Shown one piece after another: positions 7,192 to 14,087 of a stretch of 26,734 nt of DNA; within the stretch, counting starts at the first letter, position 1, and each line of letters begins with the position of its first letter. The stretch spans positions 1-26,734 of the forward strand of contig CAJLXC010000016.1 of the NCBI GenBank assembly GCA_905210545.1. Direction: 5' to 3'. A model generated the notes under the pieces. It was not told the origin of the DNA. It saw nothing but the letters and a program-made list of their open reading frames with translations, and did not search any database. The position numbers and the translations under genes were made by a program. Source of the stretch: an uncultured Eubacteriales bacterium. Its GTDB lineage: Bacteria > Bacillota > Clostridia > Christensenellales > Borkfalkiaceae.

Positions 7192-8418
7192 TTAAATTAC
7201 CCATTCGCCGTCAACGAAAAGCGGCGTTTCCGATTTATCGTAACCGATGCCCGTCACAGATAAATCGGGGGAGCCTATCATAAAGTCCACGTGTTCTACG
7301 GAATCGTTTACGCCGAGCTTTTTGAGTTCTTTAACGGTCATTTCCGCGCCGCCTTTAACCGTGGTGGGATAGCCTTTGCCGAGAGCAAGGTGGCAGCTTG
7401 CGTTTTCGTCGAACAGGGTATTTAAAAAGAGTATTCCGCTCTTCGCTATGGGCGAGTTTTTGCCGATGAGTGCGGCTTCGCCAAGTGAGAGCGTTCCCGC
7501 GTCCGTTTCTAACAGCTTTTTAAGAACGTCGTAGCCTTTTTCCGCGGAAAAATCAACTACCTTGCCCTTTTTAAATGTGAAAGAGAAATTATCTATAATC
7601 TGTCCGTTATAAGAGAGGGGAAGCGCGGATTTGACCACGCCGTTTATTTTATCCTTGTGCGGGGCGGTGAAAATCTCTTCCGTCGGCATATTCGCAACGA
7701 ACGGCACTCCGTCTTTCGCTTTTTCCTGCGCGGAAACCCAAACGTGGTTTTCGGCTAAACCGAGCATAAGATCGGTGCCGTTCGCGCTCGTATAATGCAG
7801 ATACTCGAAATTTTTGGCGTTCATAAACTCCGCGCGGCGATTGAGAGTGTCGATATGCTTCTGCCAGGCTTCAAGCGGATTTTTTTCGTCTAAACGCATC
7901 GTTTTTTCTATTGCGAAGGAAAGCTCCTCCACGGGGTCGGCAGCGGCGGGAAAAATCTTTTTCGCCCAGCTTTCCGTCGGAACGGACACGACGCACCAAC
8001 GTATTCCGTTGCTCATCACTTCGTCCGAAAAAGCTTTTAACAGCTTGCTTTTTTTCTTGCTTACGGCGGCGAGTTTTTCGCTCGGCACGTCTTTAAAAGC
8101 GGAAGGGTCTTCCGCGTCTATCGCAACGTAACAAAACCCTTTTTTAACGAGATAGTTTTTGCTGTCCACAAACCATTTAGGTATGTCGGTAAGAGCTTCT
8201 TCTTCGGCGTAAAGATAGTTTACTCTGTCGGTTTTTTCGCACGACCAGCGAACGTTTACTATTCTCGCGCCCATTTCGTAAGCTTTTTCCGAAAAAGCGA
8301 CCGCTACCTCGCTTTTTTCTACGGGGCAGACGATTTCTAACCCCTGACCTTTCTGAAGATTTACGCCGACGCCCAGAACCAGCTCGGCGAAGTCGTATAA
8401 TTTTTTGCCCGTCAACAT
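7192..8418 (-). CDS. M29-family aminopeptidase
   Basis: This 408-residue protein belongs to the thermophilic aminopeptidase family (peptidase M29: aminopeptidase T, AmpS, PepS), cytoplasmic dimetal enzymes that remove N-terminal residues from peptides. The family hallmark NMPTEEIFTAP carries metal-binding glutamates. It is followed by GEAALI, HLALGKGYP and SVEHVDFMIG, which supply the remaining Glu, His and Asp ligands. The start at complement 8416-8418 follows AAGGA at complement 8429-8433 with a 10-base spacer. It has its own strong promoter and is divergent from dxs. Substrate preference cannot be read from sequence. Confidence 0.9.
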   Translation of the reverse strand: MLTGKKLYDFAELVLGVGVNLQKGQGLEIVCPVEKSEVAVAFSEKAYEMGARIVNVRWSCEKTDRVNYLYAEEEALTDIPKWFVDSKNYLVKKGFCYVAIDAEDPSAFKDVPSEKLAAVSKKKSKLLKAFSDEVMSNGIRWCVVSVPTESWAKKIFPAAADPVEELSFAIEKTMRLDEKNPLEAWQKHIDTLNRRAEFMNAKNFEYLHYTSANGTDLMLGLAENHVWVSAQEKAKDGVPFVANMPTEEIFTAPHKDKINGVVKSALPLSYNGQIIDNFSFTFKKGKVVDFSAEKGYDVLKKLLETDAGTLSLGEAALIGKNSPIAKSGILFLNTLFDENASCHLALGKGYPTTVKGGAEMTVKELKKLGVNDSVEHVDFMIGSPDLSVTGIGYDKSETPLFVDGEWVI

Positions 8419-8451
8419 AATCGTTTAGTCCTTTTTTTATGTTTTTTTATA

Positions 8452-8480
8452 ATTGTACCGCGTTTAACCGCCCTTGTCAA
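8452..8480 (-). promoter_or_regulatory. Promoter of the M29 peptidase gene
   Basis: On the minus strand, a consensus TTGACA (8475-8480) and TACAAT (8452-8457) are spaced by 17 bases. The leader is about 27 bases. It faces away from the dxs promoter, with nested inverted repeats between them. Confidence 0.8.
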
Positions 8481-8521
8481 GCGCGGCGGAGGGCTTGCCG
8501 CGCGAATAAACGCGATACTCG

Positions 8522-8550
8522 TTGACAATCGTTAAAAATTGTTGTAAAAT
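8522..8550 (+). promoter_or_regulatory. Promoter of dxs and the ABC transporter gene
   Basis: TTGACA (8522-8527) and TAAAAT (8545-8550) are spaced by 17 bases. Transcription would begin near 8557, so the leader before the dxs ATG at 8570 is only about 13 bases. An inverted repeat ACAAT-N8-ATTGT (8525-8542) overlaps the -35 box and spacer and may be an operator. Confidence 0.75.
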
Positions 8551-8569
8551 ATACGATACGGAAAATGTT

Positions 8570-10411
8570 ATGAATATACTTGACGGCATTAAAAATTCTT
8601 CCGACGTAAAAAGGCTATCCTTAAAGGAGAAAATCGAGCTTGCGGGAGAGATAAGAGATAAAATACTTAAAACGTGCAGCGAAAACGGGGGGCATCTGTC
8701 CTCTAATCTCGGCATAGTCGAAACCACGCTCGCGCTTTATTCCGTCTTCGACTTTCCCAAAGACAAGATTATATTCGACGTCGGGCATCAGTGCTACGCG
8801 CATAAAATGCTGTCCGGGCGCAACGCCGGGTTTTCCGCTATCCGCACGGACGGCGGCATATCCGGCTTTCCCGACAGAGAAGAAAGCGAATACGACTGTT
8901 TTGGCGCGGGGCATGCAGGCACGTCTATTGCCGCGGGACTCGGTTTTTGCGCAGCGAGAGACGCGCTCGGAGAAGACTTTTACGTGGTAGACGTAGTAGG
9001 CGACGGCGCGTTCGTGAACGGTCTTAATTTAGAAGCCCTTACCGCGTCGCAGAAAAAGCCGAAGAAGCTTATCGTTATATTAAACGACAACGGTATGTCG
9101 ATAAGCAAAAACCGCAACGGCATTTATACGTTTTTGAGTAAGAAATCCACCAAAAAGGGGTATCTTAAAAGCAAAAGCGCATTGAAAAGGGTGTTCGGAG
9201 AGTCTTTCGTCACGCGGTTTTTAAGAAAGGTGCGCGGGTTTATCAAACGCATCTTTAACGGCGTGAACGTTCTTGAACAATTCGGTTTCAAATACGTGGG
9301 CGTGGTGAACGGCAACGACCTTAAATCACTCACGGAGATTCTCGAGGGCGTTAAAAACGTAGCTAAAGACAAAGCCGTGTTTCTGCATATCAAAACGGTG
9401 AAAGGCAAAGGCGTGAAGCGCGCCGAAGAACGCGCCGACCTTTATCACGGCGTGGGTAAAAGCCTGTCCTGCGGGGGCGGGGAGTTTTCCGCCGCGGTAG
9501 GGCAAACGCTTAACGAAATCATAGAAAAAGATCCGCGCGTTATCGCTCTCACCGCCGGCATGAAGGACGGCACGGGACTTGCCGCGGTAGAAAAAGCGCA
9601 CCCCGATAATTTTATAGACGTAGGCATTGCGGAAGAATTCGCCGTTACTTTTGCCGCGGGTATGGCTGCGGGCGGACTTAAACCCGTGGTATGCGTGTAC
9701 TCTACGTTTTTGCAACGCGCTTACGACGAAATTCTGCACGACGTGTGCATTCAGAAGCTGCCCGTCGTGTTCTGTATCGACAGGGCGGGGCTTGTCGGCG
9801 CGGACGGAAAAACGCATCAGGGCGTTTTCGATTTGTCTTTCCTTTCGCATTTGCCCGGAATGACTATACTCGCGCCGTCCTGCGTGAACGACCTTAAAGC
9901 CGCGCTGAAATACGCGTTTTCGCTCGGCTCGCCCGTCGCGATAAGATACCCCAAAGAAAGTTCCGCAAAAGAACGAGAAGTCGCGCCTTACGAAGAAACG
10001 CTTTGGGAACGGTTAAAAACCGGAGAAAAATATAATATTCTCGCCGTCGGTCCGGATATGCTCGCGCTGGCAGAAGAGTTTGCGAAAAATCACGACGGGG
10101 CGGGGGTTATATCCGCGAGAACGGTCAAGCCGCTCGACGAAAAAACGCTTGCGGAAATATCCGGGCTGCCCATAATCGCGATAGAAGAAAACAGCGTTAT
10201 AGGCGGCTTCGGGGACGCGGTGCGCCGCGCGGTTTCAAGGCTTTTCGGCGGCAAGCCGAAGAACAGGATTATAACTCTCGGCGTAAAAGACGCGTTCACG
10301 CGGCACGGCTCGGCAGAAAGGCAGAGAGAAGAAAACGGGCTTTGCGAAAAACAGCTCGAAGCAATCGTTTTAAGCTTAAAGGAAAATCGGACGAGTGGGG
10401 ATTATGAGTAA
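8570..10411 (+). CDS. dxs: 1-deoxy-D-xylulose-5-phosphate synthase
   Basis: This thiamine-diphosphate enzyme condenses pyruvate and glyceraldehyde 3-phosphate, the first step of the MEP isoprenoid route. The 613-residue length is normal. HLSSNLG and the GHQCYAHKMLSGR motif are near the N-terminus. GDGAFVNG with downstream NDNGMSIS binds ThDP/Mg2+. The central domain shows DVGIAEEFAVTFAAGMA and DRAGLVGADGKTHQG, and the transketolase C domain ends with RHGS. I chose ATG 8570 (MNILDGIKN): an in-frame start at 8522 would lie on the -35 box. The Shine-Dalgarno is weak (GGA at 8560-8562). The gene overlaps the following ABC transporter gene by 8 bases, suggesting coupled translation. Confidence 0.96.
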   Translation: MNILDGIKNSSDVKRLSLKEKIELAGEIRDKILKTCSENGGHLSSNLGIVETTLALYSVFDFPKDKIIFDVGHQCYAHKMLSGRNAGFSAIRTDGGISGFPDREESEYDCFGAGHAGTSIAAGLGFCAARDALGEDFYVVDVVGDGAFVNGLNLEALTASQKKPKKLIVILNDNGMSISKNRNGIYTFLSKKSTKKGYLKSKSALKRVFGESFVTRFLRKVRGFIKRIFNGVNVLEQFGFKYVGVVNGNDLKSLTEILEGVKNVAKDKAVFLHIKTVKGKGVKRAEERADLYHGVGKSLSCGGGEFSAAVGQTLNEIIEKDPRVIALTAGMKDGTGLAAVEKAHPDNFIDVGIAEEFAVTFAAGMAAGGLKPVVCVYSTFLQRAYDEILHDVCIQKLPVVFCIDRAGLVGADGKTHQGVFDLSFLSHLPGMTILAPSCVNDLKAALKYAFSLGSPVAIRYPKESSAKEREVAPYEETLWERLKTGEKYNILAVGPDMLALAEEFAKNHDGAGVISARTVKPLDEKTLAEISGLPIIAIEENSVIGGFGDAVRRAVSRLFGGKPKNRIITLGVKDAFTRHGSAERQREENGLCEKQLEAIVLSLKENRTSGDYE

Positions 10412-12092
10412 AAGAAAAAACAACAAAAAACCGCTTGAATGGCTGGCGGCAAGATCCAAAAAACAGCGACTGAATATTGTGCTTCTCATTTTGTCCAACG
10501 CTTTGTTTTCCGCGCTTTCGGTGGCGTTCGCGTTTGCGGTAAAGGCTATTATAGACGGCGCGACGGCAGGGCAAAAGAACAAACTCGCGGCGGGCGCGGT
10601 CGCGCTTTGCGCGATAGTGCTTTTGCAGTTCGTTTTCCGTATAATCATAAACGGGCTTACCGAGTATATCCGCGGCAAGCTCGAGGTGTATTATAAATCG
10701 TACGTCTTTTCTCAGATTCTCGGCAAAAAATACGAAAAAATCAATTCTTATCACAGCGGCGAGTTGCTCAACAGGTTGTCGAGCGACGTTTCGATCGCCG
10801 CGGACGGGGTTACGAGCATAGTACCCACGGTGGTGTCGGCAACGGTGCGGCTGGTATGCGCGGTCGTCGCGCTCGTCGTTCTCGACCCTGTTTTCGCGGT
10901 TGCGTTCGCAGGGTGCGGCGCGCTCGTGTTCATTACGATAACCTTTCTTCGCGGCAAGCTTAAAAGTCTGCATAAATCCGCGCAGGAAACGGACGGAAAA
11001 GTCCGTTCGTTTATGCAGGAAAGCATTGAGAATATTCTTGCCGTTAAGGTTTTTTCCGTAAACGATAAAATCTGCGAGCGTTCCGATAAATTGCAGGACG
11101 ATAATTTCAAGGTTAAAATGCGCCGCAAAAATTACTCGGTCACGGGTAATGCGATTTATAACTTTATTTTCAGCGCGGGATATCTGTTCGCTCTTATCTA
11201 CGGCGCGGCTAAAATTTACGGCAACGCCGATTTCACTTACGGCTCGCTTTCCGCGATTTTACAGCTCGTGAACAACGTTCAGGTTCCGTTCGCAACGCTT
11301 TCTTCGGTATTTCCCAAATATTACGCGATGATAGCTTCCGCGGAACGCCTTATCGAAATAGAAGAACTCGAAAACGAAGCGTCGGGCGAAAAACGCGACG
11401 CGGACGAGCTTTACGCCGAAATGACCGCGATCTGCGGGGAAAACCTCAGCTTTTCTTACGGCAGAACGCCCGTGTTTCGCGGCGCGGATTTCCGGATAGA
11501 AAAAGGCGAGTTCGTAGTCGTTACGGGAGCGTCCGGCATAGGCAAAAGCACGCTCGTTAAAATGTTGCTCGGCGTATACGCGCCGACGGCAGGGGAACTG
11601 TATATAAAAACCTTTGACGACAAGGTCGCCGCGGACGTTTCCGCGAGAACGCTTTTTTCTTACGTGCCGCAGGGCAATATGCTCTTTTCGGGAACGCTTC
11701 GCGACAACGTGACCTTCGTTAAAAGCGACGCTACGGAAGAAGAAATCGCAAAGGCTCTCGAAATAAGCTGTTCTTCGGACTTCGTGAAAGAGCTGCCCGA
11801 CGGACTCGAAACCGTCGTAGGAGAAAACGGGGTGGGTCTTTCCGAAGGGCAGATTCAGAGAATAGCCGTCGCAAGGGCGGTTCTCGCAGGCGCGCATATA
11901 ATGATACTCGACGAAGCAACTTCCGCTCTGGACGAAAACACCGAATCAAAAGTTTTATCCGAACTGAAAACGCTGGAAAACGTTACTCTGATAATAATTT
12001 CGCATAAAAAAGCCGCTTACGGTATATGCGATAAAGAGATATCCGTAAAGGCGGGCAAAATAGCGGTTAAAGAACTTAAAAACCCGTCCTGA
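10404..12092 (+). CDS. ABC exporter half-transporter (membrane domain plus ATPase)
   Basis: This is an ABCB-type fusion of an N-terminal transmembrane domain (about six segments within residues 20-310) and a C-terminal ATPase. Counting from an in-frame GTG at 10395, Walker A GASGIGKST is at 378-386, the Q-loop Gln at 426, the signature LSEGQ at 482-486 (Glu replaces the usual second Gly), Walker B IMILDEA near 503-508 and the H-loop His at 537. It should act as a homodimer, or with a partner not in this window. Start choice is between GTG 10395 and ATG 10404. I prefer ATG, which overlaps the dxs stop by 8 bases (ATGAGTAA) as at four other junctions here. The substrate is unknown. Confidence 0.9.
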   Translation: MSKRKNNKKPLEWLAARSKKQRLNIVLLILSNALFSALSVAFAFAVKAIIDGATAGQKNKLAAGAVALCAIVLLQFVFRIIINGLTEYIRGKLEVYYKSYVFSQILGKKYEKINSYHSGELLNRLSSDVSIAADGVTSIVPTVVSATVRLVCAVVALVVLDPVFAVAFAGCGALVFITITFLRGKLKSLHKSAQETDGKVRSFMQESIENILAVKVFSVNDKICERSDKLQDDNFKVKMRRKNYSVTGNAIYNFIFSAGYLFALIYGAAKIYGNADFTYGSLSAILQLVNNVQVPFATLSSVFPKYYAMIASAERLIEIEELENEASGEKRDADELYAEMTAICGENLSFSYGRTPVFRGADFRIEKGEFVVVTGASGIGKSTLVKMLLGVYAPTAGELYIKTFDDKVAADVSARTLFSYVPQGNMLFSGTLRDNVTFVKSDATEEEIAKALEISCSSDFVKELPDGLETVVGENGVGLSEGQIQRIAVARAVLAGAHIMILDEATSALDENTESKVLSELKTLENVTLIIISHKKAAYGICDKEISVKAGKIAVKELKNPS

Positions 12093-12134
12093 CGGAAAAT
12101 GTCGCGGTTAAATACGGAAAAATAAAAAAAATCA

Positions 12135-12163
12135 TTGCTTTTTGTTTTTTTAGATGATATCAT
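12135..12163 (+). promoter_or_regulatory. Promoter and palindromes upstream of the wzz pair
   Basis: TTGCTT (12135-12140) and TATCAT (12158-12163) are spaced by 17 bases. The -10 box lies inside the palindrome ATGATATCAT (12154-12163). TGCTTTTT (12136-12143) and AAAAAGCA (12166-12173) form an outer inverted repeat. These symmetric elements around a promoter suggest a repressor site. The A- and T-runs just before it may also end the ABC transporter transcript weakly. Confidence 0.5.
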
Positions 12164-12189
12164 ATAAAAAGCAGATAAAATCGGCGGCG

Positions 12190-12220
12190 CGACGCGTCGT
12201 GTCACGCGAAGTCACGCGAA
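12190..12220. repeat. Palindrome and tandem 10-bp repeat in the wzz leader
   Basis: CGACGCGTCG (12190-12199) is a perfect palindrome. It is followed directly by two identical copies of GTCACGCGAA (12201-12220). The block is GC-rich within an AT-rich intergenic region and lies in the predicted 5' leader of the wzz genes. It may be a protein-binding or RNA-structure element. Confidence 0.55.
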
Positions 12221-12268
12221 AATGAAAAACGCGGGTTGCGCGCTTTATACGGAGGTAAAAGTTTATTT

Positions 12269-13099
12269 ATGGCAGAAGAATACGTTACCGAAAACGAAAA
12301 CGGAGAATCTTTCGTTAATATCTGGTTAATTTTAAAAAGATACGCTTTGTTCATTATCATAACGGCGTTTGTTTTTTGCTGCGCGGGGTTCGCTTATTCG
12401 AGATTACGCACTCCGACGTATACCGCTTCCGAAACGCTCTCTTATACCGTTTCCGATAACGACGCGGGCGTGGGGTACGACTCCAAAGCAATTAATTCTA
12501 TGATTGCTTATTTCGATACTGTGATTGATTTCTGCAAAACTGGCAAGGTGTTAGACAGGGCAAACGCTTATTATGCGGAATACCTTACGCGCAGAATAGA
12601 CGGCGAGCAGAACATAGACAAGTTTATAAAAGCCAAAGAATCCGAAGAATACGTTTTTAATGCGGAAGAACAGGCGAAATACGCCACACCCATAAATTCG
12701 GACACGGTGACGGTGAAAGGCCTTGGTAAAGACGATATAGTAAACATAAAAATATCCGTCGAAAACGTTTCGCCGGAAAAAGCAAAAATTCTTGTCAGAA
12801 TTTACGCTCTCGCCATAAAGTTGCAGGCGAAAAACGCGTTCGGCACGAGCATTACGACTAACGTCTCGGAAAATCTGCCCGCAGACAGCGGAACGCGCTT
12901 TATAGAAGCCGTCAAAGATATTTCTACTTTTAAAATTCTTATCATTGCGGGACTTTTAGGGCTTGTCCTTGCGGCTGCCGTTTCGTATCTGTTGTTTATC
13001 GCCGATACCACGGTCAGAAACTCCGAAGAGCTTGCCCGCATAACGGGCGTAAGCCTTCTTTCGAGTATAGAAAACATAGAGGAGAAAGTTAATGGCTGA
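12269..13099 (+). CDS. Wzz/CapA-type polysaccharide co-polymerase, first copy
   Basis: This 276-residue membrane protein has the chain-length-determinant layout: a short cytoplasmic N-terminus, a first membrane segment near residues 24-42, a predicted external domain of about 180 residues, a second membrane segment near 230-250 and a short cytoplasmic tail. Proteins of this kind (Wzz, YveK/CapA) control polymer length in capsule or exopolysaccharide export. The C-terminal TTVRNSEELARITGVSLLSSI resembles the juxtamembrane part that touches a BY-kinase, but no kinase is fused. The ATG at 12269 follows GGAGGT at 12251-12256, a somewhat long 12-base spacing. The next gene overlaps by 8 bases. Confidence 0.75.
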   Translation: MAEEYVTENENGESFVNIWLILKRYALFIIITAFVFCCAGFAYSRLRTPTYTASETLSYTVSDNDAGVGYDSKAINSMIAYFDTVIDFCKTGKVLDRANAYYAEYLTRRIDGEQNIDKFIKAKESEEYVFNAEEQAKYATPINSDTVTVKGLGKDDIVNIKISVENVSPEKAKILVRIYALAIKLQAKNAFGTSITTNVSENLPADSGTRFIEAVKDISTFKILIIAGLLGLVLAAAVSYLLFIADTTVRNSEELARITGVSLLSSIENIEEKVNG

Positions 13100-13805
13100 A
13101 TTTAACGAAGAACAAAAAGTAACGACCGAAGACTCGCGCGTAAACTCTTTCTGGTACGGTTTTAAAAGATTTATCTGGTTTATCGCGATAACTTCCGTAT
13201 TGTGCGGCGTTATCGGCGCGGTTGTCGCAAAGATCAAGGATAAAAACGTTTACACAGTCACTTCTTCCGTAATGATGGTTGCGGAAATAGCCGATGCGAG
13301 CGATACGGCCAACGTGTCGCTTTCCAAAAAGATCATGCCGTCCGTTTCCGCGCTCATCAAAAGCGTAGAAACGATTCAGACCGCCAACGAAATTTACGTT
13401 GAAAATCACGGCGAGCAGGGAAATCCCGCGATTTCGGCAAAGAGCGTTAAAGTTTCTTATGGGGACGACAGCCTTATTATCAGGGTTTCTTATTCCGATT
13501 ATTCCGAAAAAGCCGCCGAGAGCAAGCTTAACGCGGTGATAGCTTCCGCAAAAAAGGTCCTCACAAGCGGAAAGAAATTGCCGGTAAACGTTCTGAGTTT
13601 AGAGCCTTTGCAGAATACGCCCGATAAAAGCGTGAGCAACTCTTTCTGGAAATACGTTCTCGTCGGGTTCGGCGCGGGGCTGGTTCTGTCGTTCGGCGCG
13701 TCGCTCGTTATAAAGGCTCTCGATACGTCGATTCGCTCCAAAAAAGAAGTCGAAGAGTTGTGCGGAGTCAGCTTGCTGTCCTGCATAGAAGACGTGAAAG
13801 AATAA
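13092..13805 (+). CDS. Wzz/CapA-type polysaccharide co-polymerase, second copy
   Basis: This 237-residue paralogue of the preceding gene has the same two-membrane-segment plan (about residues 27-46 and 192-212). The C-terminal tails are close (IRSKKEVEELCGVSLLSCIED against VRNSEELARITGVSLLSSIEN), while the external domains differ strongly and this one is shorter. The ATG at 13092 is inside the preceding gene, with GAGGAG just upstream, so translation is coupled. The pair may form a mixed oligomer. No glycosyltransferase, polymerase, flippase or tyrosine kinase gene is seen here, so the polysaccharide system must lie elsewhere. A strong terminator follows. Confidence 0.75.
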   Translation: MAEFNEEQKVTTEDSRVNSFWYGFKRFIWFIAITSVLCGVIGAVVAKIKDKNVYTVTSSVMMVAEIADASDTANVSLSKKIMPSVSALIKSVETIQTANEIYVENHGEQGNPAISAKSVKVSYGDDSLIIRVSYSDYSEKAAESKLNAVIASAKKVLTSGKKLPVNVLSLEPLQNTPDKSVSNSFWKYVLVGFGAGLVLSFGASLVIKALDTSIRSKKEVEELCGVSLLSCIEDVKE

Positions 13806-13821
13806 AACGATTGATTATGAT

Positions 13822-13850
13822 AAAAAGGACTGCCCTCGCAGTCTTTTTTT
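13822..13850 (+). terminator. Rho-independent terminator after the wzz pair
   Basis: GACTGC (13828-13833) pairs with GCAGTC (13838-13843) across the loop CCTC. The stem is extended by A-T pairs, and a run of seven T residues follows. Confidence 0.85.
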
Positions 13851-13875
13851 ATGTGGTAAAAGATGATATAAGAAG

Positions 13876-13914
13876 GAGATTGCCACGACTTCTTACGAAG
13901 TCTCGCAACGACAA
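13876..13914. repeat. Dispersed hairpin repeat, copy B
   Basis: GAGATTGCC and CGCAACGACAA flank an inner palindrome GACTTCTTACGAAGTC. The outer parts match copy A at 5662-5699, but the inner stem is wholly different while still self-complementary. Both copies lie next to a rho-independent terminator in an intergenic region. Confidence 0.6.
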
Positions 13915-13981
13915 TATTAACCGCCGCGCGTTACGTTGTTCATATATAGGTGTGTTTTAATTTTTATAGCCCTTTTTTCGT

Positions 13982-14010
13982 TTGACTTTATTCGTCGACT
14001 GTGCTAAAAT
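13982..14010 (+). promoter_or_regulatory. Promoter of the antiporter gene
   Basis: TTGACT (13982-13987) and TAAAAT (14005-14010) are spaced by 17 bases. The leader to the chosen ATG is about 70 bases. Apart from the repeat at 13876-13914, I see nothing else in the gap 13851-14087. Confidence 0.75.
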
Positions 14011-14087
14011 TCTCACTTGGTAAATAAAAATACGATAAAGAAAAAACAGCGCGTTTTTAAATAATGAAACGTGCGCGGAGTATGAAT

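Noticed and set aside
8522..8569. Earlier dxs start at 8522
   Set aside because: The codon coincides with the TTGACA -35 box. The ATG at 8570 gives the normal N-terminus.
13760..13960. Small plus-strand reading frame across the wzz terminator and repeat B
   Set aside because: It overlaps the end of wzz, a terminator and a dispersed repeat, and has no ribosome binding site of its own or domain.
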